This document shows positions 17,931-27,483 of a stretch of DNA of 64,000 nucleotides, piece by piece. The translations under genes were made by a program, and so were the position numbers. The stretch spans positions 2,170,001 to 2,234,000 of the forward strand of contig JAPYXD010000679.1 of assembly GCA_030998225.1 (NCBI GenBank). The letters are read 5' to 3'. Under the pieces are notes generated by a model. It was not told the DNA's origin. It saw only the letters and a program-made list of their open reading frames with translations, and did no database searches. The stretch is from Diplolepis rosae (Eukaryota; Arthropoda; Insecta; Hymenoptera; Diplolepididae). The stretch's first letter is position 1. Every line of letters starts with the position of its first letter.

Positions 17931-18338
17931 ATGATTCCGACTGCGGCAGAACCGATCGTGTTCCACTCAGGACCTGTGGACGGTGTATGTCCACAGGATT
18001 ATCCAATCACATATGGACATTTAATAAATAGTTTTTGTTTCGACTTAGAAGAGTCAACCTTATTCATTTATTACAGTCAGCAAACAACAAAGAAATTTTG
18101 CCAATTTTGCTTCGAAAAATTACCAATTCCAGAACAAAATGAATACGAATTCTGTACCTCATGGCACTCAGTTTGTAAAATACAATGCGTTAATATGAAT
18201 TGTAACGGTTGTAGGGAAGCATTAATAACGCCACGCTGTAGGGCAATCGACTGTAAAGGTTGTACTGAGCAATTCTTAAAAAATAAAATGCAACTTCAAT
18301 TAGGAAACGAAGTTATAGTTGAAAATGTTTTTCGATAA
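17931..18338 (+). CDS. Cys-rich zinc-binding protein 1, family unknown
   Basis: A 135-residue ORF with 12 cysteines. The core spacing is C57-x2-C60-x30-C91-x2-C94-x13-C108-x2-C111. The next gene has exactly the same x30 and x13 spacings, so the two are paralogues. Three CxxC pairs imply at least one structural zinc site. There is no signal peptide or membrane segment, so it is probably intracellular. I recognise no known family; RING and BIR patterns do not fit. Its position among dsRNA-binding and CARD genes suggests a role in countering host defence, but that is only guilt by association. Confidence 0.7.
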   Translation: MIPTAAEPIVFHSGPVDGVCPQDYPITYGHLINSFCFDLEESTLFIYYSQQTTKKFCQFCFEKLPIPEQNEYEFCTSWHSVCKIQCVNMNCNGCREALITPRCRAIDCKGCTEQFLKNKMQLQLGNEVIVENVFR

Positions 18339-18437
18339 AATATTATAAATTGTAGTCATAAATAAAATTTCAAATATGTCTAGAAAATTCTCTTTAAGCA
18401 AAACACTGTTAGGATCTAGTTAGTATTTTAAAGCTCA

Positions 18438-18455
18438 ATAACGAATTTGTTATAG
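18438..18455 (+). promoter_or_regulatory. 3' splice site before Cys-rich protein 2
   Basis: AATAACGAATTTGTTATAG ends at 18455, four bases before the ATG at 18460. The tract is moderately rich in T; AATAAC is a branch-point candidate. Confidence 0.45.
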
Positions 18456-18459
18456 AAAA

Positions 18460-18822
18460 ATGCTGCCGCAAGATTTTGAATCCATTCAAGCCGAAAATCC
18501 AGAAAACGACGAACAGTACTACCAACCGTATATCGATCAAATAATTATGAAACATTTTTGTTGTTACTCTCCAGAAAACGAAATATATCAGAATACTTTA
18601 GATCAAAAATTCATATGTAAAGAATGTTACAGATTTAAAATTACCTTTTTTGAATCAGAAATATCTGTACCTTTCCTTAACCGCCACATTGTAACCACGG
18701 ATCTTAACGGATTAAAATGTTCTGTCTGCGAAGAGCAAATTTTTTTCATACGTTTCAGAGCAGACCAATGTTTTCTTTGCACTGAATATCTCTTTGAGTT
18801 AGCAAACGCGGAAAACGAATAA
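18460..18822 (+). CDS. Cys-rich zinc-binding protein 2, paralogue of protein 1
   Basis: A 120-residue ORF with 8 cysteines. The core is C53-x2-C56-x30-C87-x2-C90-x13-C104-x2-C107, the same spacing as the preceding gene although overall identity is low. The N-terminal third is acidic (many Glu/Asp/Gln), unlike protein 1. No signal peptide or membrane segment is seen. The pair probably arose by duplication inside the element and then diverged. Function and family are unknown to me. Confidence 0.7.
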   Translation: MLPQDFESIQAENPENDEQYYQPYIDQIIMKHFCCYSPENEIYQNTLDQKFICKECYRFKITFFESEISVPFLNRHIVTTDLNGLKCSVCEEQIFFIRFRADQCFLCTEYLFELANAENE

Positions 18823-18908
18823 TTTATAATCCATATACATAATTATTAACAATAATAATAACTAATTTCCATTTATATCAAATTAAATCACAAACAACTC
18901 AAATAGAT

Positions 18909-18921
18909 AATTCTTTTGCAG
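18909..18921 (+). promoter_or_regulatory. 3' splice site before dsRBD protein 3
   Basis: AATTCTTTTGCAG ends at 18921, nine bases before the ATG at 18931. Good acceptor. It supports using 18931 rather than an upstream non-ATG codon as start. Confidence 0.6.
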
Positions 18922-18930
18922 ATAAGGACA

Positions 18931-19449
18931 ATGGCAATGCAACAAAGAGATTTGACAAAGGGTAGCGCAGTACAAATACTTAATGAAATAAGTATTGAAT
19001 ATGATTTTTCAATACCAGAATACACAGTAAAATCTCTTGGAATACATCAAGAACTACCGCCATTCGAGGCAACTTGTGAAATTTTAAAAAATAATGTAAC
19101 CTATGCTTGTGTTGGAGAACCTGCGTTCCAAAAGAAAGTAGCAAAACAAAATGCAGCAGCTAGAGTCTTGGAAACACTTTCCACGAAATATATATTTTTA
19201 GAAGAAAAGTTAGAAAAATGCTTAATAACAGAATCTAAATTTTATAATATAAGCGATAAAAACAATAAAGAAGCTTTACAAAAATGGACTAATTCATGTG
19301 AAAGGTGTTTTCAAAGAGGACATTTAGCTCGTAACTGCCGCAACCCTCTACGTAATAAAAAATATAAAAATAACCCTTTAAAGAATATTTTCACTAATCT
19401 ACTACATTATAAAAATTATATTTTATATATTACAGCATGTTATTTATAA
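18931..19449 (+). CDS. dsRNA-binding protein 3 with CCHC knuckle
   Basis: An intact ORF of 172 residues from the first ATG after the splice acceptor. One dsRBD spans about residues 9-87, with helix 2 carrying the basic/alanine signature KKVAKQNAAARVLETL. After a linker comes a CCHC knuckle, C123-x2-C126-x4-H131-x4-C136 (CERCFQRGHLARNC). The tail is Lys/Asn-rich, then hydrophobic. A dsRBD fused to a Gag-type zinc knuckle is an unusual combination; it could bind dsRNA and viral RNA together. It is the only undamaged member of the three-gene dsRBD set here. Silencing suppression is inferred from the domain, not shown. Confidence 0.82.
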   Translation: MAMQQRDLTKGSAVQILNEISIEYDFSIPEYTVKSLGIHQELPPFEATCEILKNNVTYACVGEPAFQKKVAKQNAAARVLETLSTKYIFLEEKLEKCLITESKFYNISDKNNKEALQKWTNSCERCFQRGHLARNCRNPLRNKKYKNNPLKNIFTNLLHYKNYILYITACYL

Positions 19450-19840
19450 TTTACAAATATAAAATACCCCATTCACGTATAAAAAATATTAATGTATTCA
19501 GTTATATAACAAAATAAATCATTGTAACCTTATATTAATACTAAGTTCAAACTATTTTGAAAAAAAAAAAAAAAAAAAACTATGTAATAATTTATAACAA
19601 AAACTTTTAATATTAAGACAATATAAATTTGTATCCAAAAAATATGTTAATATTTGAATTTATCAAATTGTGAAAATGCAAAAAAAATACAAATTGTAGA
19701 ACAAACGTCGAAATGAATGTTATATTTATCATTCAGATATTGTTATCAGAAAAAGAGTTGAATGTATTTCTTCAAAACAAAAAAATGTATTCTTCTACCG
19801 AAGTTTCGATCGCGGATCGTTAACTCCCCGCGCTCGAACT
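19450..19840 (+). other. 3' non-coding region of the giant element
   Basis: AT-rich, with an A-run at 19560-19580 and no gene. It becomes GC-richer just before the polypurine tract. Confidence 0.6.
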
Positions 19841-19851
19841 GAGGGGGGAGG
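19841..19851 (+). promoter_or_regulatory. Polypurine tract
   Basis: GAGGGGGGAGG directly abuts the 3' LTR. It is the RNase H-resistant primer for plus-strand DNA synthesis. Confidence 0.9.
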
Positions 19852-20703
19852 TGTCACGTCCCGCGACGTATTTGAATGTATATAATACACACAGGCTGGT
19901 TTGAGTTAGAAATCTATGAGAGAATCGATAAAGGGGAATAGGGAGTAGGGGAAGTAGGGAGCAGTATAGGGCCCCTTCTCCTCTAAGAAGATATGACTAC
20001 GTCACGATTTTCGCTGACCGTCAATTTGTATAGAAAAATATAAAAGAGGCCCACACCAAGAGAAAGCAGTCAGTAAATTCTTCGTCTAGTTCGACACTTA
20101 AATTTTCCTTCGGATTTATAACCGGTCTCGCGACAATAGTCCAGTGCGGTATTTCAATTTAACTTCGGAAATCTCTGAGTTTGAGATTAATAAAATTCGA
20201 TTGGGACAATTTAAAATCCAAGTTCGGGAGTCGTAAAAGTCATCGTAGACTTGAATAGATCTTGTAAAGATCTTCGAAAGGTGTCGTAAATTTGAATCGC
20301 CGCCCCTTACGGAATATACCTGTGCGGCCTATAACTCCGTCTCTCTCACACACTTGGAATACACCTGTGGGGATCCAGTACTTACAACTCACCGCCGTGT
20401 GGATTAAACCTCAACACAACTTACGAATCATAAAGGTACCGAACCTCTCTCTCTCTCTATCTTTATTCTTTGTCTCTTTCTCACCTACGTACCAACCAGC
20501 CTGTGCCTACATTATATAAGAATTGTCTTAACGAATGTATATCCGGAAATTTTAACCAGTAAAATAAATTCAATGTGTATTATATTCATAATCATTGTGT
20601 CTTTCATTGACTTATCCTCATCCCTAAGCGAGGATCATTCGATCCTAACTTAAAACGAGGAATCTTCCATCAAAGTAAGTATTTACGTATTTGTGACGTA
20701 ACA
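19852..20703 (+). repeat. 3' LTR of the giant element
   Basis: 852 bp, matching the 5' LTR apart from three substitutions and a two-base shorter CT run. AATAAA at 20563-20568 is the polyadenylation signal. It is followed by the target duplication CATT at 20704-20707. The sequence then resumes the interrupted left arm. Confidence 0.96.
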
Positions 20704-20979
20704 CATTAAAGAATTGGGAATTTGCATGCAAAAAAATTATGCAATTTTATAAATGCAATCTAAAGTTTATATTAAATAAAAAATAATTACAATAGCGTTT
20801 TCTTTTTACTCATTAATTGTGGATTTGCGAAGGATTCAATGATAATGAGCGTTTGAAACGGACCGCTTTGGCGGTCAAGCGTCTCTGACGTCAGACCGTT
20901 GTATTTTCGTATCGGCAACATGCAAACCAAGTGCACGTGAAGCTCTCAACAATAAATAAACTGGTTTATTTAGTTAAAA

Positions 20980-21119
20980 ATGCCTCCTAAGATGGATAGT
21001 GGCTTCGTAAAAGCAGACTCGGGAAGTCTTCAAAAAATTTCTATGTTTATGGTGTTGGAATATTTTACATCTAACCCTAAATATGCCGCACCAGAAATCC
21101 GTGGTGTCAAAGCCACTTT
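20980..21119 (+). pseudogene. First exon of a YqaJ/SWIM-type transposon-associated protein
   Basis: ATG at 20980 opens a 46-codon exon that ends at a consensus donor (ACTTT|GTAAGT). The peptide has the blocks SGFVKADSG and EIRGVKAT. From memory, multi-copy insect proteins with a SWIM finger and a YqaJ-type nuclease begin this way. Only this exon is present; the nuclease exons are absent before the opposing THAP gene begins. I therefore read it as a fragment of a mobile element gene lying at the centre of the inverted-repeat structure. The family call rests on recognition of a short peptide and needs a search. Confidence 0.45.
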
Positions 21120-21494
21120 GTAAGTAAAAGTTACAAATTATAATTATTCTACTCTGTCAATTCAAATAAAAGAAAAAACTACTAATTGATGATAATGAAA
21201 AATCACTCATGTATAAGTTAATGTATTTAGTACATAGTTGAATTATTATTACGTTATTAAAGAATATGAGAATATTATTGGTAAAATGTATGATATAAAT
21301 ATAAATTAATTCGTTTGAATGATTTATAAATAATTAATTATTCGTCATTATAAATATTAGTTCATTTGTTTCTTAATTTAATTAGTTCTAATGACATGAA
21401 TTATTTGTTAACTGCTTGAATTTTTAATATTTAAATAGTATAATATCCAATAAAGTTTCATTGAGAGAGTGATAGTCGTTAAGTTTACCATTAT
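21120..21494. other. AT-rich gap between two convergent gene relics
   Basis: No exon is recognised. The minus-strand frames here are continuations of the THAP relic past its last recognisable residues. Confidence 0.4.
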
Positions 21495-22252
21495 AATGAT
21501 AAAATTTCCAAAATTGCTCTTTTCCGGTTGAGTTTAACAAAAGCAGGTCGAGGAGTTGGAGTTTCCTTATTACTACGATGTTTTTGGCAATCGAAAAAAT
21601 GCGGAAAAACACCTTTTTTAATCTGTATTGGTTTCCCAGTTAAAGAGTACTTTACGTAATTTTCCATATCCTCTTTTAACTGAAATAATTCACTCACGTA
21701 ATTATTATTTCATAATTTATAAATTAATTTAACCGCATTATTATTGTAAATTTTTTTCGAAGCTACAACGTGAAAACTCTTTATTGAAAAATTTGAAAAC
21801 AGTAATAACAGCAAGTTCTATGTTTAACATTCTTAATTTGTATCACATAAATTTATGATCATGATTTTCTCTATAAAACCTGCTCCTTAGATGTAAAGTA
21901 ATAACTTTTTAAATCATATTATTATTTACACATCGACAAATTGAGGTTAGATTTTTTTTACTGCTATAATTATAAATATAAATAAATCTATATCTCTTAA
22001 TTTTCAATTACAGTTTATTTACAGATAACATAATATTATGAACAAAAGAAGAAAGTATACTTACGTCAAAATGATCTTGACAACAAAACATGTTACTATT
22101 TCCTGGCATATCTCGCCGTTGTGCACTTTCAAACCATTTATTTCGCACAATCGGATTTACCGGAACCGGAAAAAAAGTTTTATCGGATGTGTTGATTGTC
22201 GAATTATGACACTCATCGACAAAACACCATTTATAAGCCGTTTTTTCGACAT
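21495..22252 (-). pseudogene. THAP-domain gene relic, two exons
   Basis: Exon 1 (about 22252-22065) encodes the zinc-binding part of a THAP domain: the WCFVDEC pair of cysteines, a conserved Pro and Trp (KWFESAQRRD), and CCQDHF with the final Cys-x2-His. It ends at a GTAAGT donor. Exon 2 (about 21679-21495) starts after a TTTCAG acceptor. It encodes the DMENYVKY helix and the KKGVFPHFFDCQ block that commonly follow THAP domains in transposases. An apparent one-base indel separates the ATG from the THAP frame, so this copy is probably dead. THAP domains bind DNA, often transposon ends. No DDE catalytic exon is seen in the window. Confidence 0.65.
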
Positions 22253-22795
22253 TTTATACAATTTTCAATTGGTCTTCTATACAAAGATGTGACACAGAGC
22301 AATCGTATACCACGATGTGACGTCACCGTATCATCGGAAGCATTCGGCTGTTTCCGGAACGTTTTCGGAAAATTTTAAATTTACACTTTTCAAACGCTCA
22401 TTAATAAATTATTATTAACTAAAAAATTCAGAAAAAAGTTTTGTATGCAAAAGTGACCCCCAAATTTCATTTTTTTATCACAAAAAAAATGTGCAAATTC
22501 CCAATTCATTTTCAAAAATCGGAAACAGTCAAGTCGTAGAGAATCTTTTTCCTAACAAAATGAACCACGATTTATTAGAATCGCATTATTTTTAAAAATT
22601 TGGCTCGAAGCGATAAGAAAATAAGTTTGGGCAAAAATGTAATTTATTAATAACATTATTTTTTTGTGTTTCAAATTTTTTTCATAAAAAATAATCTTTT
22701 CTCTTTCAAATTAGCCCTTCAATAATAATATTGCTATTCTTGAAATTCTTATCTATTTTTGTCTGAGGTCTAATTTTCGTGATCGTACTAACTTA

Positions 22796-23134
22796 AGGGT
22801 ATGTGATACTTTGGGAATTAACAAATTTTATTGACTTTTTGGTTCTGTCTAAAATATATATAATTTTCTGTTCATAATTTGGGAAATGGTAGAGAATATA
22901 AAAACGGACGTAAATAAACTACTCTTGGTTTCAAAATTTTAAAAAAGTTCAATTTTAGAAATATATATCAGAAACTTCTTTTCATTGTCCAAACCAAAAG
23001 TAGTCTATCTACGTCCGTTTCTATCTTCTCTACTATTTCCCAAATTTTAGGTTTTTTGGACGAAAACATGTAGAAACTGGAACAAAATGTTCACAAGAAC
23101 TTGCTACTTTTCTCAAGTATCACATGCTCTTGAC
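22796..23134. mobile_element. MITE with TTAAGGGTATGTGATACTT ends
   Basis: About 335 bp with imperfect terminal inverted repeats: GGGTATGTGATACTT at the left, and AGTATCACATGCTC reading out at the right. An internal inverted pair includes ACGGACGTA near 22907 and TACGTCCGT near 23010. It lies exactly where the right arm stops matching the left arm. Confidence 0.55.
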
Positions 23135-23559
23135 TATTAACTGTATCAACTATGAAATATAGCATTTTAAAGAATATTCAATATTCATTTTAAATATGTA
23201 ATAAGACGATTGCTATCACATTTTAACGACGACTTATCACTGATCGTCGTAGTTCTGTAAAATATAATAGTCAATAAAATTATTAATGTCAAAAAAAAAC
23301 TCGAAAGCGTGAACTTTTAAAACTCCCCCTTTTGTATCACTAAACTTAATCTCGTTTAGGTCTAGGTTTAAGAATGAATATTCATTGTGTATAAATTATA
23401 CATAATTATTCATATTTGTCATTTTTATATCAGCAACTTGGATGTATACTCATGATTAATGAAAGTAATTATTTTCAGGAAATTTCTTTGAGGTTAGCAT
23501 TGAATTAAATATAAATATAATACAATTCACAAGAACTTTGAACTGTACATAAATTTTAG

Positions 23560-25070
23560 CACATACTTGCTACGGCTGATTCTGCGGATGTTATATCGAC
23601 ATCGAAGCCCATTTCCTTTATTTCATTACTGTGTATACTGTCTTCCTTTTAAACACAGTTTGTGGTATTTGAAAATGAAGGCACATTTGAAATTGTCCTG
23701 AAATTATAAAAAATACGTGTTCAATTTAGATTACACAATACAATTTTCTTAGTTTCAAGCAAAACATTCGAAGAGAAAAGTTTTTTCAGGTTTATTTATC
23801 TAAAACTTGGGAAATTTTTAATTTACTATGAACTTTGTTTAAAAATAAATAAATAAATGCACTTACGATCCTGGTACCAATGTGTCATTTAAAAATGTGA
23901 AATACGGTTCCAAAATCCACGGCTTTTTTCGAATAGCAGATGAACCACTCGGTGGGATTTGTCTCCTTCGGTTATAAGTTTTCTTCAATGTCGAAAATTT
24001 GTTTCGAACCATTGCCTCATTCCAACATTAAACATTATTTACACATAAATTAGACGTCATTGATAAGTAAAGTATAAAACAGTTAAATGTATCTCTTCAA
24101 ATATAAATACTGAACCTGGAAAATGTGATGCCACTTTATTCCATGCTGCAGCTACTAAGTAGGCACTTCTTTCTGCCACAGGAATTTTCAAGTTCCACAA
24201 GCAAGGAGCAAGCAAGAATAAGTTCTAAAAGCCTTATGGCATTTTTTTCTGAATTATATGCCACCCCATTTTCATCAACAGAGACAGAATCGTCAAAGTA
24301 ATCCTTTGAACCTCCTTGATCTACTTTAATTTTCGAAATCTTAGGCGCTTCCGTTCCTTTGTGAATTGCATTTATCACACAACTCGACTTATTGGATGTG
24401 AGCTGCAGTGCTCCCAGATCGTGGATGGAATTCACCCCCTCCATTTTGACATTTAATTGAAAAAAAGCAGTTTTTCAAGTATAATTTGGGCAAACTTTCA
24501 AATATAATTAAAAAACAACTTGAAAAAGTAATATACTTCAAAACTTTCCCCAAATTATATTTGGAAAATTATTTTTTTTGCAATAAACTGGTAGAGTGGA
24601 GGGGGTAAATTCCATCCACGATCTGGGAGCACTGGTGAGCTGACACTTTTCTCTGCTAGTGACGAGATGCGTTTCCATACTTCTTACAATTTCCTAAAGA
24701 ATGAAATAAAACTAATATTGCAAAAAAATATCAAGCTATACGATAGTGTAAAAAACAAAAGATTTTTAATGAACCTACGTCTCGGAATTCATCCAAATAT
24801 TCCACCTCATCTTTCTCTCCATTTTCAAATTCATGACAACTAGAATTCTTTTCCAAAACGTTACCCACGATTTGCAGTTGATCCATTGGTATTCCATTAA
24901 AGCACTCGTGCTTGTATCCATCTCTGTAGTCAAACTCTGCCTCACACAATTCGCAGAAGAGCGTTTTTAAAGTCTAAAATTAAAAAAAAAAAATTTAATT
25001 TCGTTATTTTATACAACGTTAATAACGAAAGAATGATAAAAAATCTTACCCCATCATATGAAAAATCCAT
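23560..25070 (-). pseudogene. MADF/Myb-SANT-like gene relic, about five exons
   Basis: Exons read on the minus strand: a short ATG exon (25070-25050) with a GTAAGA donor, and a zinc-finger-like exon (24973-24779; C-x2-C then HEC in FCELCEAEFDYRD). Next comes a long exon (24693 to about 24117) whose second half starts a trihelix/Myb-SANT domain. An exon at about 24018-23867 completes it (KFSTLKKTYNRRR and KPWILEPYFTFL) and ends at GTAAGT. The last exon (about 23700-23560) is broken by a stop. The long exon is interrupted by a 229-bp hAT MITE and by a frame slip near 24200. Such DNA-binding proteins occur in transposons (for example Harbinger partners) and as host factors. This one lies within the inverted-repeat structure, so a transposon gene is likelier. 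Confidence 0.6.
24406..24634. mobile_element. hAT-type MITE, 229 bp, inside an exon
   Basis: Terminal inverted repeats CAGTGCTCCCAGATCGTGG are flanked by a perfect 8-bp duplication, GTGAGCTG (24398-24405 and 24635-24642), which is the hAT signature. It has no coding capacity. It splits an exon of the MADF-like relic, and the reading frame on the two sides agrees once it is ignored. Confidence 0.92.
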
Positions 25071-25651
25071 CTCGACCTATTAAATAAAATATAAGTATTG
25101 TCAAAAAATTTTGTAGAGGTTATATATTATTACGACTTGTAAAATATTTTTAAAATGTCTGACAAAAATATAAATTCAATAACAGACACTGAAAAAATAC
25201 TAAATTTTTGGACAATAGTAAAAAATTAAAAATAAGATAATATCTACTTACAAATTTTCCCTCTCTTGCTACATGAGTCTTTGCAAGAGACCACAACAGA
25301 CATCGACTTGCTACAACTCATTCGCACAGTCTGTACTCATCTCTAAAAACACTCTACAATATTTGAAATACTTACTTTGGGGTTGTTCATTTTATCTTAT
25401 ATTTTTACATTATATTACAAAAATTAAACTCATCATCATAATCGTCAATTTAAACTATGAAAAACTTGTTTTTTATTTTAAATATTTATTTATAATTTTA
25501 TTTAATTTAAATATTTAATCTTATTCAAAAGTCCCGCGCCATTTTCACATTTTCCGAAGACAAAAATCCTCGGAAAATTGGTCGTGTGAACAGCCTTGGA
25601 CATTTGGCTGTCCGCACCGGTCGGGCAGACAGAGGTATAAATGCACCATAA

Positions 25652-26425
25652 ACACTTCAATTCATTTTAGCGTGCTACGTTTGTGCTCGTTTCAATACCG
25701 TTGAATCCTGCGACGAAGAATGAACACGTTTTAATTCTGTCAAGGGTGAAAGATTTGAAGTCAAGTTGATTCTGTTTAATCTCGCAAAGATACTTATAAT
25801 ATTAAAGACATCTTAATTCGTTTTTATGAGTCAAAGTGTAAAAGAAAATAATTCAATTTAATTACGTAGGATAACCTAAGAATTTGAAGTCATTTTAATT
25901 TTATTCTGTGAGTGGATATGTGGAACAAACTAATTTTGTTGTTTCTCGTCTAAAATTGAAGTCAATTTAATTCGGTTTGACCACTGTAATGGCAGGAGTT
26001 TGAATTCTAATTAATTATTTTGCAAATTTTTTCTAAATAATTTAGATAAATTCCCTTAAAAAATGCAATTGAGAAATAATAAATATGCAATTAATATATC
26101 TTGAATAAATTTATCAAATAATACAATGATCGTTATGTTTACTAAATATGACAAAAAATGAAAGTGAGAAACTCTTGTAAAAATTAAATGTACATTGATT
26201 GAATCAATCCAAAATTATACATAATTGAGAATAAATTAAATTTATAAATTAAAATGACGTATAAACTTAACATGAATAAATAAACTTTTTTCTTTCTTTT
26301 TTGAGGGTAATTATGTTCAATTCCGTTCCACTAAAGCGGTACTTTTTACTCCGTTTTAATCCCGATTAGGTTGGTGGATTCATTTCAATCCATTTCTTTT
26401 ACGTCTTTAATACTCTTCTGGATTG
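25652..26425. other. Extra segment in the right arm
   Basis: The left arm reads straight through at about 1555-1565 where this segment lies in the right arm. It contains no gene. Three short blocks of the form GAAGTCAAKTTRATTCTG recur near 25757, 25890 and 25965. No terminal repeats are seen. Confidence 0.45.
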
Positions 26426-26504
26426 AAACGTAATTTTCAAAAACGGTATTGAATTGAATAGAAACGTTTCTATCTAATTTAATCCATACTTTCTTACCGG
26501 GTTG

Positions 26505-27065
26505 TTTCGTATGGAATAATTTTACAAACAATTTAAAAAATTATATTCTTTAATAAAAAAATATTTATGAAATTATCATAATAAATTAACAGACATATCC
26601 TATTAAAAATTTACTGCAAAAAAATGTTTAATAGATACTGATAGCAATGGAGAAAACAATTTTGAATATATATATATAGCTTTCCATAGTATATCAAAGT
26701 GTTATAATAATTTGAATTGATAATAATTTCCAATTAATTAACAAAGCAATTCACTTCAAAATGAAGTTTAGAAATAAATTTACATACAAAATAATAGATA
26801 GCTGACCATAATAATAATTGCTTTGTTAATTAATTGGAAATTATTATCAATTTAATTATTATAACACTTTAATACACTATGGAAAGCTATATATATATTC
26901 AAAATTATTTTCTCCATTGCTATCAGTATCTATTAAAATTTTTTTTTTGTTGTAAATTTTAATGTTTTAATGTTAATTTATTATAAGATTTTCATAAATA
27001 TTTTTTTATTGATAAATATGATTTTTTAAATTCTTTGTAACATTATCCCATATGAAACAATGTTA
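26505..27065. repeat. Long near-perfect palindrome
   Basis: Two arms of about 260 bp (26505-26770 and 26815-27065) fold on each other around a loop of about 45 bp. Matching blocks include GATAGCAATGGAGAAAAC with TTTTCTCCATTGCTATC, and GAATATATATATAGCTTTCC with its complement. The outer part also matches 1270-1420 in direct orientation, so the unit is a recurrent fold-back repeat. Confidence 0.8.
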
Positions 27066-27483
27066 AAGTCAGGCTGAAGCGCAACTGCGCCCTCAGTCGG
27101 GATTTTAAGGAACTATCATCTGGGGGTCATATATTTACAGACGCGTTCCATGCAAAAATGGAGGAGTTGGATAGGGCTGGTTCAAACGTTCATAAACCTA
27201 AAATTATTTTAAAAAGCATAAATTCTCCTAATTTTGGTAAGTTATGGTAATGTTATCGGTAACGTTACATGATTTTAAATTACCGAGAATTTAAGAACTC
27301 TAAAGCAGCCGTATGCATCAGAAAAGAAAATGGCACCCCGTTAGTGTCCTAAGTTGAATTCCTAAGTTAGTTTGCCGAATCGCCACACGCGGCGCTAACT
27401 GTACCATCACTCCCTGAAAATTCACAGTACCATTCAAAGACCGAGCGCAGCGATTTCCTAAGTTCCTACTCATGTTCATCGGC

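Larger units (their letters stand above)
2563..20703 (+). mobile_element. Giant Ty3/gypsy (errantivirus-like) LTR retroelement, 18.1 kb
   Basis: The element is bounded by LTRs of 854 and 852 bp, each running TG...CA. It is flanked by the 4-bp target duplication CATT (2559-2562 and 20704-20707). Internal order: primer-binding site, long leader, gag, pol in two frames, a CARD ORF, a chuvirus-type glycoprotein, two dsRNA-binding-domain ORFs, an F-like envelope, two Cys-rich ORFs, a dsRBD-CCHC ORF, polypurine tract. All genes are on the plus strand. Usual insect errantiviruses are about 7-8 kb with gag, pol and one env, so this one is more than twice that size, and the excess is accessory genes. 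The LTRs differ by only three substitutions and one CT unit, so the insertion is recent. It sits inside the left arm of an older inverted-repeat element. Confidence 0.95.
22395..27230. repeat. Right arm of the kilobase inverted repeat, with insertions
   Basis: It mirrors 1150-2562 plus 20708-20860 (pairings are given at the left arm). Relative to the left arm it contains extra material: a TTAA-type MITE and the MADF-like gene at about 22796-25240, a roughly 0.8-kb piece at 25652-26425, and a palindrome at 26505-27065. Its inner end is marked by TTTCAAACGCTC (near 22389-22400), the complement of GAGCGTTTGAAA near 20848-20859. Confidence 0.65.

Noticed and set aside
17931..18822. RING or BIR (IAP-like) domains in the Cys-rich pair
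   Set aside because: Cys/His order and spacing do not match either family. An anti-apoptotic IAP label would be unsupported.
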